NCBI GenBank assembly: GCA_028869135.1
Contig: JAGWTC010000017.1
Span: forward strand, 1 to 58,229
Length of the DNA stretch: 58,229 bases
Source: Rhodocyclaceae bacterium
GTDB lineage: Bacteria; Pseudomonadota; Gammaproteobacteria; Burkholderiales; Rhodocyclaceae
Direction of reading: 5' to 3'
Positions 26,398 through 34,480 of the stretch are shown piece after piece. The position numbers were made by a program, and so were the translations under genes. Positions within the stretch are counted from its first letter, which is position 1. Every line of letters begins with the position of its first letter. The notes under the pieces are model-generated. The model saw only the letters and a list, made by a program, of their open reading frames with translations. It did no database searches and had not been told where the DNA came from.

Positions 26398-27801
26398 ATG
26401 GTGCGCCTGATCGAAGCCCTGTCCGCCATCGTTGGCGCCGAGCATGTGCTCAAGACGGCGGCCGACATGGCGCCTTATCTCGACGACTGGCGTCGGCGTT
26501 ACCACGGCAGCGCGCAGTGCGTGGTGCGCCCCGGCAGCACGCACGAGACGGCCGCCGTGGTCGCCGCCTGTGCCGCGGCCGGCGTCGGCATCGTGCCGCA
26601 GGGCGGTAACACCGGTCTCGTCGGCGGCGGCATCCCGCGCGAAAACGATGTGCTGATCAGCCTTGCGCGCCTCAACCGCATCCGCGCCGTGGATGCCGAC
26701 AACAACACCATCACGGTCGAGGCCGGCGTGATTCTGCAGCAGGTGCAGGAGGCCGCCGAAAAGGCGAACCGCCTCTTTCCGCTGTCGCTGGCGTCCGAAG
26801 GTTCGGCCAGCATCGGCGGCAATATCTCGACCAATGCCGGCGGCGTGCAAGTGCTGCGCTACGGCAATATGCGCGACCTCGTGCTCGGCCTCGAAGTGGT
26901 GCTGCCCGACGGCCGCGTCTGGAACGGCTTGCGCGCACTGCGCAAGGACAACACCGGCTACGACTTGAAGCATCTGTTCATCGGCGCCGAAGGCACGCTG
27001 GGCCTGGTCACGGCCGCCGTCCTCAAACTGTTTCCGCGGCCCAAGGCGCAGCTCACCGCATGGCTGGCCGTGCCGTCACCGACGGCCGCCGTTGCGCTGC
27101 TGGGCCGCCTGCGCGAGAGCTGCGGCGAACGCGTGACCGCCTTCGAGCTGATCGGCGCAACGCCGCTGGACATGATTCGTCGCCACCTGCCGCAGGTGGC
27201 CTTGCCGCTGGCCGACGCCCATCCTTGGCAAGTGCTGCTGGAGCTCGGCGACAGCTGGGCGCAGGCGCCGCTGGCGGAGATGCTGGAAGAAGTGCTGGCG
27301 CCGCTGCTGGAACGCGGCGAGGTGATGGATGCGGTGCTCGCCAGCAGCGAAGCGCAGGCGCGGGCGTTGTGGCGAGTGCGCGAGAGCATCCCCGAAGCGC
27401 AGAAGATCGAGGGCTACAGCATCAAGCACGACATCGCCATGCCGATCTCGGCGATCCCGGCCTTCATCGAACAGGCGGAAGCGGCGCTGACGCAGGCGTT
27501 CGCCGATGTGCGCATCACCTGTTTCGGCCATGTCGGCGACGGCAATCTGCACTACAACATTTCATCGCATAACGGCGACAGCTCGGCCTTCCTGCGCAAT
27601 ACCGAAGCCGTGAATCGCATCGTCCACGATCTGGTCCATGGCGTCGGCGGCAGCATCTCCGCCGAGCACGGCATCGGGCAGTTGAAAATTTCCGAGCTCA
27701 GGCACTACAAAAATGCGCTGGAATTGGATATGATGCGCGCCCTGAAACGCGCCATCGATCCCGCCGCGATCATGAATCCCGGCAAGCTGTTCGATGCGTG
27801 A
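26398..27801 (+). CDS. FAD-linked 2-hydroxyacid dehydrogenase (GlcD/D2HGDH type)
   Basis: The 467-residue enzyme has the FAD-binding PCMH domain (PQGGNTGLVGGG, EGSASIGGNISTNAGG) and the FAD-oxidase C-terminal domain with the metal-ligand motif HVGDGNLHYN and the C-terminal SAEHGIGQLK. The family includes glycolate oxidase GlcD, D-lactate dehydrogenase and D-2-hydroxyglutarate dehydrogenase. Without glcE and glcF nearby, and as a single chain, a D-lactate or D-2-hydroxyglutarate dehydrogenase passing electrons to the respiratory chain is more likely. The substrate cannot be fixed by sequence. Confidence 0.85.
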   Translation: MVRLIEALSAIVGAEHVLKTAADMAPYLDDWRRRYHGSAQCVVRPGSTHETAAVVAACAAAGVGIVPQGGNTGLVGGGIPRENDVLISLARLNRIRAVDADNNTITVEAGVILQQVQEAAEKANRLFPLSLASEGSASIGGNISTNAGGVQVLRYGNMRDLVLGLEVVLPDGRVWNGLRALRKDNTGYDLKHLFIGAEGTLGLVTAAVLKLFPRPKAQLTAWLAVPSPTAAVALLGRLRESCGERVTAFELIGATPLDMIRRHLPQVALPLADAHPWQVLLELGDSWAQAPLAEMLEEVLAPLLERGEVMDAVLASSEAQARALWRVRESIPEAQKIEGYSIKHDIAMPISAIPAFIEQAEAALTQAFADVRITCFGHVGDGNLHYNISSHNGDSSAFLRNTEAVNRIVHDLVHGVGGSISAEHGIGQLKISELRHYKNALELDMMRALKRAIDPAAIMNPGKLFDA

Positions 27802-27828
27802 GTTTCAGAAAAAGTTTGCAGGAAGGGC

Positions 27829-27857
27829 TTTACAAACTCAAAGTTCTCACCTACAAT
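27829..27857 (+). promoter_or_regulatory. Promoter of the tRNA array
   Basis: TTTACA (27829-27834), a 17-bp spacer and TACAAT (27852-27857) lie 16 bp before tRNA-Ala. The strength and position fit a stable-RNA promoter, though I see no clear GC discriminator. Confidence 0.75.
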
Positions 27858-27873
27858 CTCGCTTCTCTTGAAC

Positions 27874-27949
<76 letters not shown>

Positions 27950-27996
27950 AATCTTCGGATGAGGTGGCTCAAGAGAAGAAGTAAAAGCAGTACGTT

Positions 27997-28072
27997 GTCC
28001 CTATCGTCTAGAGGCCTAGGACAATACCCTTTCACGGTATGAACCGGGGTTCGAATCCCCGTGGGGACGCCA
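27997..28072 (+). tRNA. tRNA-Glu (TTC)
   Basis: The 76-nt cloverleaf includes acceptor GTCCCTA/TGGGGAC, anticodon stem ATACC/GGTAT with loop CTTTCAC (anticodon TTC), the T arm GGGGTTCGAATCCCC and an encoded CCA. It is the second tRNA of the array, 47 nt after tRNA-Ala. Confidence 0.97.
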
Positions 28073-28113
28073 GATTTTAAGAAGTTGTTCTAGACGACAA
28101 CTTCAGCAGTACT

Positions 28114-28190
28114 GGAGTGGTAGTTCAGTTGGTTAGAATACCGGCCTGTCACGCCGGGGGTCGCGGGTTCGAGTCCCGTCCACTCCGCCA
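28114..28190 (+). tRNA. tRNA-Asp (GTC)
   Basis: The 77-nt cloverleaf includes acceptor GGAGTGG/CCACTCC, anticodon stem CCGGC/GCCGG with loop CTGTCAC (anticodon GTC), the T arm and an encoded CCA. It is the last tRNA of the array and is followed at once by a strong terminator. Confidence 0.97.
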
Positions 28191-28194
28191 ACTC

Positions 28195-28229
28195 AAAACG
28201 CCGTCATGTGCAAACATGACGGCGTTTTT
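28195..28229 (+). terminator. Terminator of the tRNA array
   Basis: A perfect 15-bp stem (28195-28209 with 28214-28228) closed by a GCAA tetraloop ends in five T. It lies 4 nt after tRNA-Asp. Confidence 0.93.
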
Positions 28230-28244
28230 CTTTTGCTGTATCCG

Positions 28245-28276
28245 AAAAAAGCCCCGGCACAGGCCGGGGCTTTTTT
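28245..28276. terminator. Terminator of ggt (bidirectional)
   Basis: A perfect 14-bp stem, six A-T pairs plus GCCCCGGC/GCCGGGGC, lies around an ACAG loop (28259-28262). On the minus strand it follows the ggt stop by about 11 nt and ends in six T. With the previous hairpin it isolates the tRNA array from ggt. Confidence 0.92.
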
Positions 28277-28287
28277 ACTGCGCTTGC

Positions 28288-30030
28288 TTAGTAGCCGGCG
28301 GCGGTGCCGTCGCCGCGCGGGTCGGTGGCGCCGTAGCGGACCTTGGTGCTCGGATCGATCAGGATGGCGCCGGCGTGGCCCATGGTGTCGGTGTAGTCTT
28401 CGACGACCTTGATCGGGTGGCCACGCTTGGTGAGTTCATCCGACACGGCGGCAGGGACGCGACCTTCGATCTTGAGGTCGTTCGACGCTGCGCCCCAGGT
28501 GCGGCCGTGGAGCCAGCGCGGACCGTTGATGGCGTCCTGCGGCGACATGCCGAAGTCGACCACGCGCGTCACGATGGCGGCCTGCGTTTGCGGCTGGCCT
28601 TCGCCGCCCATGGTGCCATAGACCAGCAGCGGCTTGCCGTCCTTGAGGAGCATGGCGGGGTTGAGCGTGTGGAAGGTGCGCTTGCGCGGCTCGAGATGAT
28701 TGACGTTGTTGCGATCCAGCGAGAAGAAGCTGCCGCGATTCTGCAGCAGTACGCCGGTGCCCGCCGGAACGATGGCCGAGCCGAAGTCGTGGTAGACGCT
28801 CTGGATCAGCGAGACTGCATTGCCGTCCTTGTCCACGACGCCCAGCCAGATGGTGTCGCCCTTGGGATCGAGCGGCTTCACCGAGGTGGCGGCCGTGTTC
28901 ATCTTGATGCGGTTGGCCTGGTCAACGCCGTGCTGCTTGGAGAGCAGGAAGTCCAGCGGGATCTTGTTGAACTCGGGGTCGGTCAGGTACTTGTCGCGAT
29001 CGGCGAACGCTTCCTTGGTGGCTTCGATGATCAGGTGGTAATGGTCGGCGCTGCCTTCCCCTGTTTTCTTCACATCGAAATTGTTGAGGACGTTGAGGAT
29101 CTCCAGCGAAGCCATGCCCTGGGTGTTGGGCGGAAGGTTGTAGGCGACCGTGTCGCGGTAGGGCACGTGAATCGGCTTGACCCAGTTGGCCTTGTGCGAG
29201 GCGAAGTCGTCCATCGTCAGGACGCCGCCGTTCTTCTGCAAGTCATCGACGATCTTCTTCGCGATCGGGCCCTTGTAGAAGGCCGAGGCGCCATCCTTGG
29301 CAATCAGCTTCAGGGTGTCGGCCAGTTGCGGCTGGCGCATGACTTCGCCGACTGCATAGGCGCTGCCGTCCGGCTTCAGGTAGGTCTTGCGGAAGCCGTC
29401 GAAGCGCTGCAGGTTGCGGAATTCCTGGTCGTTGGTGGCAACGTTGATGCTTTCCCACCGGTTCAGCGAAGGTGTGACGGCGAAGCCGTTCTGCGCGTAG
29501 CCGATGGCGCTGTCCAGCAGGCTGGCCCAGGAAGCCTTGGAGCCCATGGATTGCTTGCCGTAGCGGTAAGCCTCGTCCCAGCCGGAGATCACGCCGGGAA
29601 CGGTGTTGGCGGCGAGATAGCCGCGGGCGGGAATCTTTTCCAGCCCCTTCGACTTGTAGAACTCGATGGTGGCTTTTTCGCCCGAGCGGCCGCTGGCGTT
29701 GAGCGCGCGCATTTCCCCGGTCTTGGCGTTGTAGATCAGCCAGAAATTGTCGCCGCCGATGGTGGTCATCTGCGGATACACGACGGCCAGGGTGGCGGCG
29801 GCCGCGATGGCTGCGTCAATGGCATTGCCGCCGTCGCGCAGCACCTTCAGGCCGGCTTGCGTGGCCAGATAGTTCGATGTGGTCACCATCCCGTGCGTGG
29901 TCGCGGGGTTGGTGCAGCGCGACGGGGTGTCGCAGTACTTGCCGGCTTCAAAAGCCTGAACCGTGGTGCTGCCGACGCAAGCGACGGCGAAGCCGATCAA
30001 GCTGCGGCGGGTAAATGACATACCTGACAT
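28288..30030 (-). CDS. ggt: Gamma-glutamyltransferase, periplasmic
   Basis: GGT cleaves the gamma-glutamyl bond of glutathione and transfers it to water or an amino acid in the periplasm. It is an N-terminal nucleophile hydrolase that self-cleaves at a Thr. Here that is Thr393 in KGDTIWLGVVDKDG, giving large and small subunits. GNAIDAA and MGGEGQPQTQ match the family. The signal peptide carries a twin Arg (FTRRSLIGFA), so Tat export is possible. I start at 30030 (MSGMSF) with AGGAG 7 nt upstream. The protein of about 580 residues is complete. A palindromic operator lies 58 bp upstream. Confidence 0.93.
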   Translation of the reverse strand: MSGMSFTRRSLIGFAVACVGSTTVQAFEAGKYCDTPSRCTNPATTHGMVTTSNYLATQAGLKVLRDGGNAIDAAIAAAATLAVVYPQMTTIGGDNFWLIYNAKTGEMRALNASGRSGEKATIEFYKSKGLEKIPARGYLAANTVPGVISGWDEAYRYGKQSMGSKASWASLLDSAIGYAQNGFAVTPSLNRWESINVATNDQEFRNLQRFDGFRKTYLKPDGSAYAVGEVMRQPQLADTLKLIAKDGASAFYKGPIAKKIVDDLQKNGGVLTMDDFASHKANWVKPIHVPYRDTVAYNLPPNTQGMASLEILNVLNNFDVKKTGEGSADHYHLIIEATKEAFADRDKYLTDPEFNKIPLDFLLSKQHGVDQANRIKMNTAATSVKPLDPKGDTIWLGVVDKDGNAVSLIQSVYHDFGSAIVPAGTGVLLQNRGSFFSLDRNNVNHLEPRKRTFHTLNPAMLLKDGKPLLVYGTMGGEGQPQTQAAIVTRVVDFGMSPQDAINGPRWLHGRTWGAASNDLKIEGRVPAAVSDELTKRGHPIKVVEDYTDTMGHAGAILIDPSTKVRYGATDPRGDGTAAGY

Positions 30031-30087
30031 AGGGTGACTCCTCATGAGTTATTGCGACTAGCCTTCTGCCCAAGGCTGCATATACCA

Positions 30088-30101
30088 ACTGACATGTCAG
30101 T
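30088..30101. promoter_or_regulatory. Palindromic operator upstream of ggt
   Basis: The 14-bp perfect palindrome ACTGACATGTCAGT is flanked by ATACC on the left and GGTAT on the right, so the dyad extends to about 24 bp with one unpaired base. It lies between ggt (-) and the Wzx gene (+). Size and shape suit a TetR- or GntR-type dimer. No regulator gene is adjacent, so the cognate protein is unknown. Confidence 0.6.
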
Positions 30102-30443
30102 GGTATGTTTGAACAATATCCCGACCAATGCGAAATGTCGATAGCCTGAGTTCGGGCGAGCTGCCGGCCACCTGCCCGGTATCGGCGTCGATGCTTGTGG
30201 TGGTTGCGTTCCGGGGCAATCCGGGGGTGTGGCAAAAATGCCTCTTGCGCCTGACGGAGGGGGTATTTGCGGCCGCGGGCCGCGCCGGCACCAGCCTTGC
30301 CGTCCCAGCCGACAGGGGTCCGTTCTGCCTATTGTGGGGGCGCACCGCCTCGGCTAGCCTGCGCTTCTCGGCTGAAGCTCCTTGTCCGGGCGCGCGATCG
30401 AGCTGGTGTCACCGCGAGGAGCAAGCCTGCACGCGAGAACGAT
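30102..30443. other. Intergenic region before the EPS island
   Basis: About 340 bp between the ggt operator and the Wzx start. Open frames cross it, but none has a ribosome site or recognisable family. I see no clear -35/-10 pair, hairpin or repeat. It must hold the promoter of the flippase gene. Confidence 0.4.
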
Positions 30444-31979
30444 ATGCCTCCGCCAGCCTCCCCTCCGACGCCTTCGCCCCTGGAACTAGCGGCGCCCGTG
30501 GGCCCGGCCGTGGGCCCCGTCGATGCTGGCGTCTCGGGAGCTGTCTTGAAGCAACGGATCATCATCAACGTCTTCTGGAGCTTCGGCGAGCAGCTTTTGC
30601 GCAAGGGCTCTTCAGTCTTGATCACGCTGGTGCTGGCGTGGTTTCTCACGCCGGACGACTACGGTCTGGTGGGGGTTCTGTCGATCTTTCTGGCCGTGTC
30701 CTTTGCCTTCGTGGAAGGGGGCTACCGAATTGCCCTGATCCGCAAGCTGGAGGTGACGCAGTGCGAGCTGGACACTGCCTTCTACACCAATATCGCCTTG
30801 GCGCTCATGCTCTATGTCCTGGTGTGGATCTGCGCGCCGTCCATCGCCGATTTCTACGGCCAGGTGCGCCTCGTCGAGCTATTCCGGGTGGCCGCAATCA
30901 GCCTGCTGCTGCAATCGCTTTCGATCGTGCACTCGACGGTGATGCAAAGACAGATGATGTTCAAGCTGCAGCTCGCGACCAATTTTCCGGCCGCGCTGCT
31001 TTCGGGGATGGCGGCCGTGGCGCTGGCCTGCTTCGGCATGGGCGTGTGGGCGATTGTTGCCCAGATGGTGCTCTACCCCCTGATCAACAGCGCCCTGTTC
31101 TGGCGAACGGGAATCTGGCGCCCGACCCTTTCGTTCTCGTTCGGCGACCTGAGAAGCATGTCGCGCTTCAGCATCCTGATTCTGCTGAGCGATCTGCAGC
31201 GCGAGTTCTTTGCCAAGATGTATGTGGCCACGATCGCGAAGCTCTTTGTCCTGAGCGTCGCCGGCCTGTACTTCTTCGCGGAAAGGGTGCGCGACCTCGT
31301 GGTCCAGCAACTGGTTACGGCGGTGCAGCAGGTGACCTATCCGGCGCTGGCGAAGATACAGGACGACGACAATCGCCTGCTCGACGGCTACCGCAAGATC
31401 ATCCGGCTTTCCGCCTTTGTCATCTATCCCTGCTTTCTCTGCCTGTCCGCCCTGAGCGAACCGCTATTCGAATTCCTGCTGCCGGCCAAGTGGCTGGCGG
31501 CTGCCCCCTACCTGCGGATCATGCTGCTCTCGGGCCTGCTGGTGCCGCTGCATCGGGTGAACGGAAACATCATCAAGGTCAAGGACAAGCCCAACTGGAT
31601 GCTGTGGCTGGGCCTCTTTGAAAGCGGCAGCCTGATGCTGGCGCTGCTGCTTTCGTACAGCTTCGGGGTTTACTGGATACTCGTGGGGCATCTGTGCGCG
31701 ACCACTTTCGTGTATGTGGTGAAGTCCTGCCTCACACGCCGGTTGCTGCCCTATGCCTACTCGATGCAGCTCGCCGATGTGGCGCCCACCTTGCTCATCG
31801 GCGCGCTTGCCTTCGGCGGGATCGCGTTCATTTCATCGGTCTGGCAGGCGCCCGCCTATCTGAAGCTGGGCGGGCTCGGGCTGCTCGGCATGTCGATCTA
31901 TTTCCTGCTGGCGCATCTGTTCTCGGTCGGCGGTTACCTGATGCTGCGCGAGCTGATTGCCGACCGCCTGCGCAAATAG
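30444..31979 (+). CDS. Polysaccharide flippase (Wzx/PST family)
   Basis: The 511-residue membrane protein has about 12-14 hydrophobic segments starting near residue 35 (LKQRIIINVFWSFGEQLLRKG). The MATE/MOP-fold Wzx pattern includes FLTPDDYGLVGVLSIFL and LLPAKWLAAAPYLRIM. It would flip undecaprenyl-diphosphate-linked EPS repeat units to the periplasmic side. I start at ATG 30444 (MPPPASPP), although the Pro-rich first 30 residues are variable. It is convergent with the PRTase-HAD gene (9-nt gap) and is the only flippase gene visible for the EPS island. Confidence 0.87.
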   Translation: MPPPASPPTPSPLELAAPVGPAVGPVDAGVSGAVLKQRIIINVFWSFGEQLLRKGSSVLITLVLAWFLTPDDYGLVGVLSIFLAVSFAFVEGGYRIALIRKLEVTQCELDTAFYTNIALALMLYVLVWICAPSIADFYGQVRLVELFRVAAISLLLQSLSIVHSTVMQRQMMFKLQLATNFPAALLSGMAAVALACFGMGVWAIVAQMVLYPLINSALFWRTGIWRPTLSFSFGDLRSMSRFSILILLSDLQREFFAKMYVATIAKLFVLSVAGLYFFAERVRDLVVQQLVTAVQQVTYPALAKIQDDDNRLLDGYRKIIRLSAFVIYPCFLCLSALSEPLFEFLLPAKWLAAAPYLRIMLLSGLLVPLHRVNGNIIKVKDKPNWMLWLGLFESGSLMLALLLSYSFGVYWILVGHLCATTFVYVVKSCLTRRLLPYAYSMQLADVAPTLLIGALAFGGIAFISSVWQAPAYLKLGGLGLLGMSIYFLLAHLFSVGGYLMLRELIADRLRK

Positions 31980-31988
31980 CGACGGCCC

Positions 31989-32966
31989 TCAGGCCCTTCC
32001 CAGCAGGGCGCGAATGAAGAGGCGGGCAGGGCCGGGCAGCATGGCTGCCAGCCGCGCCTTCTTCCTCGAATAACCGAGCGCGGCGGTGGAATCCACGACG
32101 CCGGAAAACGGGGTGTGGGAATACACCTGCGTCGATCCGACGCAATACACCGGCTTCTTCGTGATCTGCGCAATCTCCCTGGCCTGACGCTCATCGCTTT
32201 CGATGAAGAAGTCCAGACCCGAGGCGAGGTAGTGCCTGGCCTTGTGCTCGGCATGGCTGCCCAGACGCCGCCGGTCGGCCGCGCTGGGCAGATCCAGCAT
32301 GATCAGCTTGCCGTACTCGACGCCGTGCTGCGCCAGCCAAGCCTCGGTCTGGGCGCGATATTTTTCCAGCCGGCTTGTGACCAGCGAATGAATTCGGTAG
32401 GACGGCAGAATCAGCGGATCGGCATTCAGCAGGAATTCGACGTAGCGCGCGCCGTCATCGTTCTCCGCGGCCAGGGGATCGCGGCACAGCACGCCGTCGA
32501 TATCGACGCAGGCGCGGCTCAGGAGCGAGCGGTGAAAGATGTTCCATTCGAAGGCGCGCGGTTCTGGAACATACTCAAGGAAGATATCGACATCCGATCT
32601 TTCCGGCCTGGACGAGTAGACGGCCAGCGTCGTGATGCGCTCCCGCAACTCGCGGGGAATCTTCGCCAGCGTCTCTTTGAGGGATTCGCCCGAGCTGATG
32701 CTGTCGTCCACAAGCAGAATCCTCGCCGCGTCCTGCGCACGTTCAAGCTCCACACGCGCCTTGCGGGTCGAGCCGCGCTTGATGGCTTCGTTGGCCAGCA
32801 GGCCGTCGAGGCTGGTCACGCCGAGATTCAGGTAGAGCCCGATGATGTAGGCGGGCACCATGCCGCTGCGGGGGATGCCGACAACCAGATCGAATTTCCT
32901 GCCCTGCAGCCGGGCGAGGCCCAGCTTGATGTCGTCCGACAGATGGGAAAAGCTACGGTAGTGCAT
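31989..32966 (-). CDS. PRTase-HAD phosphatase fusion, predicted ribofuranosyl transferase
   Basis: Two complete domains are visible. Residues 1-150 are a type I phosphoribosyltransferase with VVGIPRSG and the PRPP loop ILLVDDSISSGES (83-95). Residues 152-300 are a HAD phosphatase with DIDGV (Asp155, Asp157), Ser/Thr near 197, Lys242 and ESDE (256-259). Such pairs have been described as building ribofuranose into bacterial glycans: PRPP donates 5-phosphoribose and the HAD domain removes the phosphate. Its place among EPS glycosyltransferases supports that role. It overlaps the upstream GT2 gene by 14 nt. Confidence 0.75.
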   Translation of the reverse strand: MHYRSFSHLSDDIKLGLARLQGRKFDLVVGIPRSGMVPAYIIGLYLNLGVTSLDGLLANEAIKRGSTRKARVELERAQDAARILLVDDSISSGESLKETLAKIPRELRERITTLAVYSSRPERSDVDIFLEYVPEPRAFEWNIFHRSLLSRACVDIDGVLCRDPLAAENDDGARYVEFLLNADPLILPSYRIHSLVTSRLEKYRAQTEAWLAQHGVEYGKLIMLDLPSAADRRRLGSHAEHKARHYLASGLDFFIESDERQAREIAQITKKPVYCVGSTQVYSHTPFSGVVDSTAALGYSRKKARLAAMLPGPARLFIRALLGRA

Positions 32967-33885
32967 CTTGCATCTCCTTTGTTGCGGGGGCGGCGTATCG
33001 TCCGCGAATGTCCCTGAGAATCTGCCGGGCGAGAGGCTTCAGGCCTCTGAACAGCGGCATGCGGTTCCTGATGGAATACGCCAGATGCTTCATGACCCGG
33101 CGCAAGCCGAGATGGCGCATGTTGTAGAGCTGGAGGTTGATGCCGATCTGGTATCTGCCCTGGCCGTGCGTTCTGAGGAAGCGGTTGTATCGCACCACCG
33201 CATGAAATCGGCTTTCCAGAACCGCCGCCGATACCTGCTTGGTCAGCGACGCGCCGCTTTCGGTCACGCAGTAGATTGGCCGCATGTCCACGGCATGGGT
33301 GCGCCCATGGAAGGCCACCTTGAGCGAGAAGTTCATGTCGTTGGAGGCGATGACTTCGTCGAAGGAAATCGAGTTTTCCTCGATCAGGCGCCGCGAAACG
33401 AGCTTGCTCCAGGGCACGAAATATCGGTACAGGAGGCTTTTGTCCGCGCGCTGCGCGTAGGCGTGAAGCAGGCTTTCGTAATGTCGATGCCGCGCTCCCG
33501 TTTTCCCCGTCGACTCCTGCAGGCTGGTGGGAGAGAAGTACACGATATCGAGAGTGGAGGGCAGGTACTCGGCCACCTTGTCGAATGCGCCGTCGACGAA
33601 GAAGTCGTCCGCATCGGCAAACAGCAGCCACTCGCCGTCGCTGTGTTCAAGGCCGAAATTGCGCGCCGCGCCGCCGCCCTTTCTGCCCTCGGGGAGCTGC
33701 AGCAGGCGCACGTTCGGGCGGGCGTCAAGCAGTGCGCCGATCGGTTCGCTGCTGTTGTCGTCCACCACGACAATCTCGATCCAGTCCCGACACGGGATGC
33801 TCGCGATCAGCCGCTCAAGCGTGCGCGGCGAGTTGTAGTGGGGAACGATCACGGTCAATCGTTGGCTGGCTGAGTGCCCGTTCAT
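32953..33885 (-). CDS. Glycosyltransferase family 2
   Basis: The 310-residue cytoplasmic GT-A enzyme has the family 2 start (LTVIVPHYNSPRTLERLI), nucleotide-binding VVVDDNS and the metal motif ADADD (DxD). The C-terminal 120 residues are basic and may contact the membrane. I start at 33885 (MNGHSASQ) because GGAG lies 10 nt before it; a start at 33903 lacks a site. It is coupled to the PRTase-HAD gene, so it may act on the same repeat unit. The sugar is unknown. Confidence 0.87.
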   Translation of the reverse strand: MNGHSASQRLTVIVPHYNSPRTLERLIASIPCRDWIEIVVVDDNSSEPIGALLDARPNVRLLQLPEGRKGGGAARNFGLEHSDGEWLLFADADDFFVDGAFDKVAEYLPSTLDIVYFSPTSLQESTGKTGARHRHYESLLHAYAQRADKSLLYRYFVPWSKLVSRRLIEENSISFDEVIASNDMNFSLKVAFHGRTHAVDMRPIYCVTESGASLTKQVSAAVLESRFHAVVRYNRFLRTHGQGRYQIGINLQLYNMRHLGLRRVMKHLAYSIRNRMPLFRGLKPLARQILRDIRGRYAAPATKEMQDALP

Positions 33886-34240
33886 GAATGGCTGGCTCCA
33901 CATTGATTGCGTGCTGCGGCCGGATGGCGTCCGCGCAGTGGTCGTTCAATTCTCCCAGATCGCTGCTCGCACTTCCTTAGTGCGTTAGGGCTATGGGCCG
34001 TTTCGGCCGCGCTTTGCGATGTTTCGTTCGCTGCGGAGAAGCGGCGGAAATTGTTTCGGTTTGTATGTTCTTCAAGGCGACGGACAGGGTGCCGCTGTAC
34101 CCGGCGCTGGCCGCCGCAGGCGCACGGCTGCGGCCGGCCCGGACTTCTCTCATCGCGTGCAGAAGCTTCTGCCACCGAGGTTTCCGTTAGCCCCATCGGC
34201 CTATTGATGGGTTTTAGCGGCTGGATATGATGGCTGGGCC
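33886..34240. other. Divergent intergenic region of the eps operon
   Basis: The region between the GT2 gene (-) and the eps genes (+) should hold both promoters. A hairpin with stem CCCATC/GATGGG (34192-34197 with 34206-34211) is followed by four T and reads as a weak plus-strand terminator or attenuator in the eps leader. I find no convincing sigma70 or sigma54 promoter and no c-di-GMP riboswitch motif. Confidence 0.4.
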
Positions 34241-34471
34241 ATGACGACACTTGCCATGAATCAATGCCACGCCGGTCCGCGTTTCGCGGCCCGCATCGCC
34301 GCTGAGCCGGCGGGTTGCGTCGTGCCGACGCGGGCAGCCCTGAACGAAACCTTCCCGACGCATTCGCGTCCGGGCAACAGGGGGCTGCTCATTCTTCTGA
34401 ACATCTTTGCGCAAGGGTCGCGCCATGCCTCCGGTGTTTCGATGCCGGCGCCGGCCGCCAGCGCGGTTTGA
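34241..34471 (+). CDS. Possible small ORF upstream of epsL
   Basis: A 76-codon frame with neighbour-like third-position GC ends 9 nt before the epsL ATG. epsL itself has no clear ribosome site, so translation of this frame could help start epsL. The product has no signal peptide, known motif or family I recognise, and its own ribosome site is poor. It may be chance. Confidence 0.25.
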   Translation: MTTLAMNQCHAGPRFAARIAAEPAGCVVPTRAALNETFPTHSRPGNRGLLILLNIFAQGSRHASGVSMPAPAASAV

Positions 34472-34480
34472 TCGAACTGC

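Noticed and set aside
28117-30018. 633-codon plus-strand frame starting inside tRNA-Asp
   Set aside because: It begins in a tRNA, crosses two terminators and lies antisense to ggt. No protein family is recognisable.
33886-34240. Possible c-di-GMP riboswitch in the eps leader
   Set aside because: None of the conserved GEMM motifs is visible. Only a short hairpin with four T is present.
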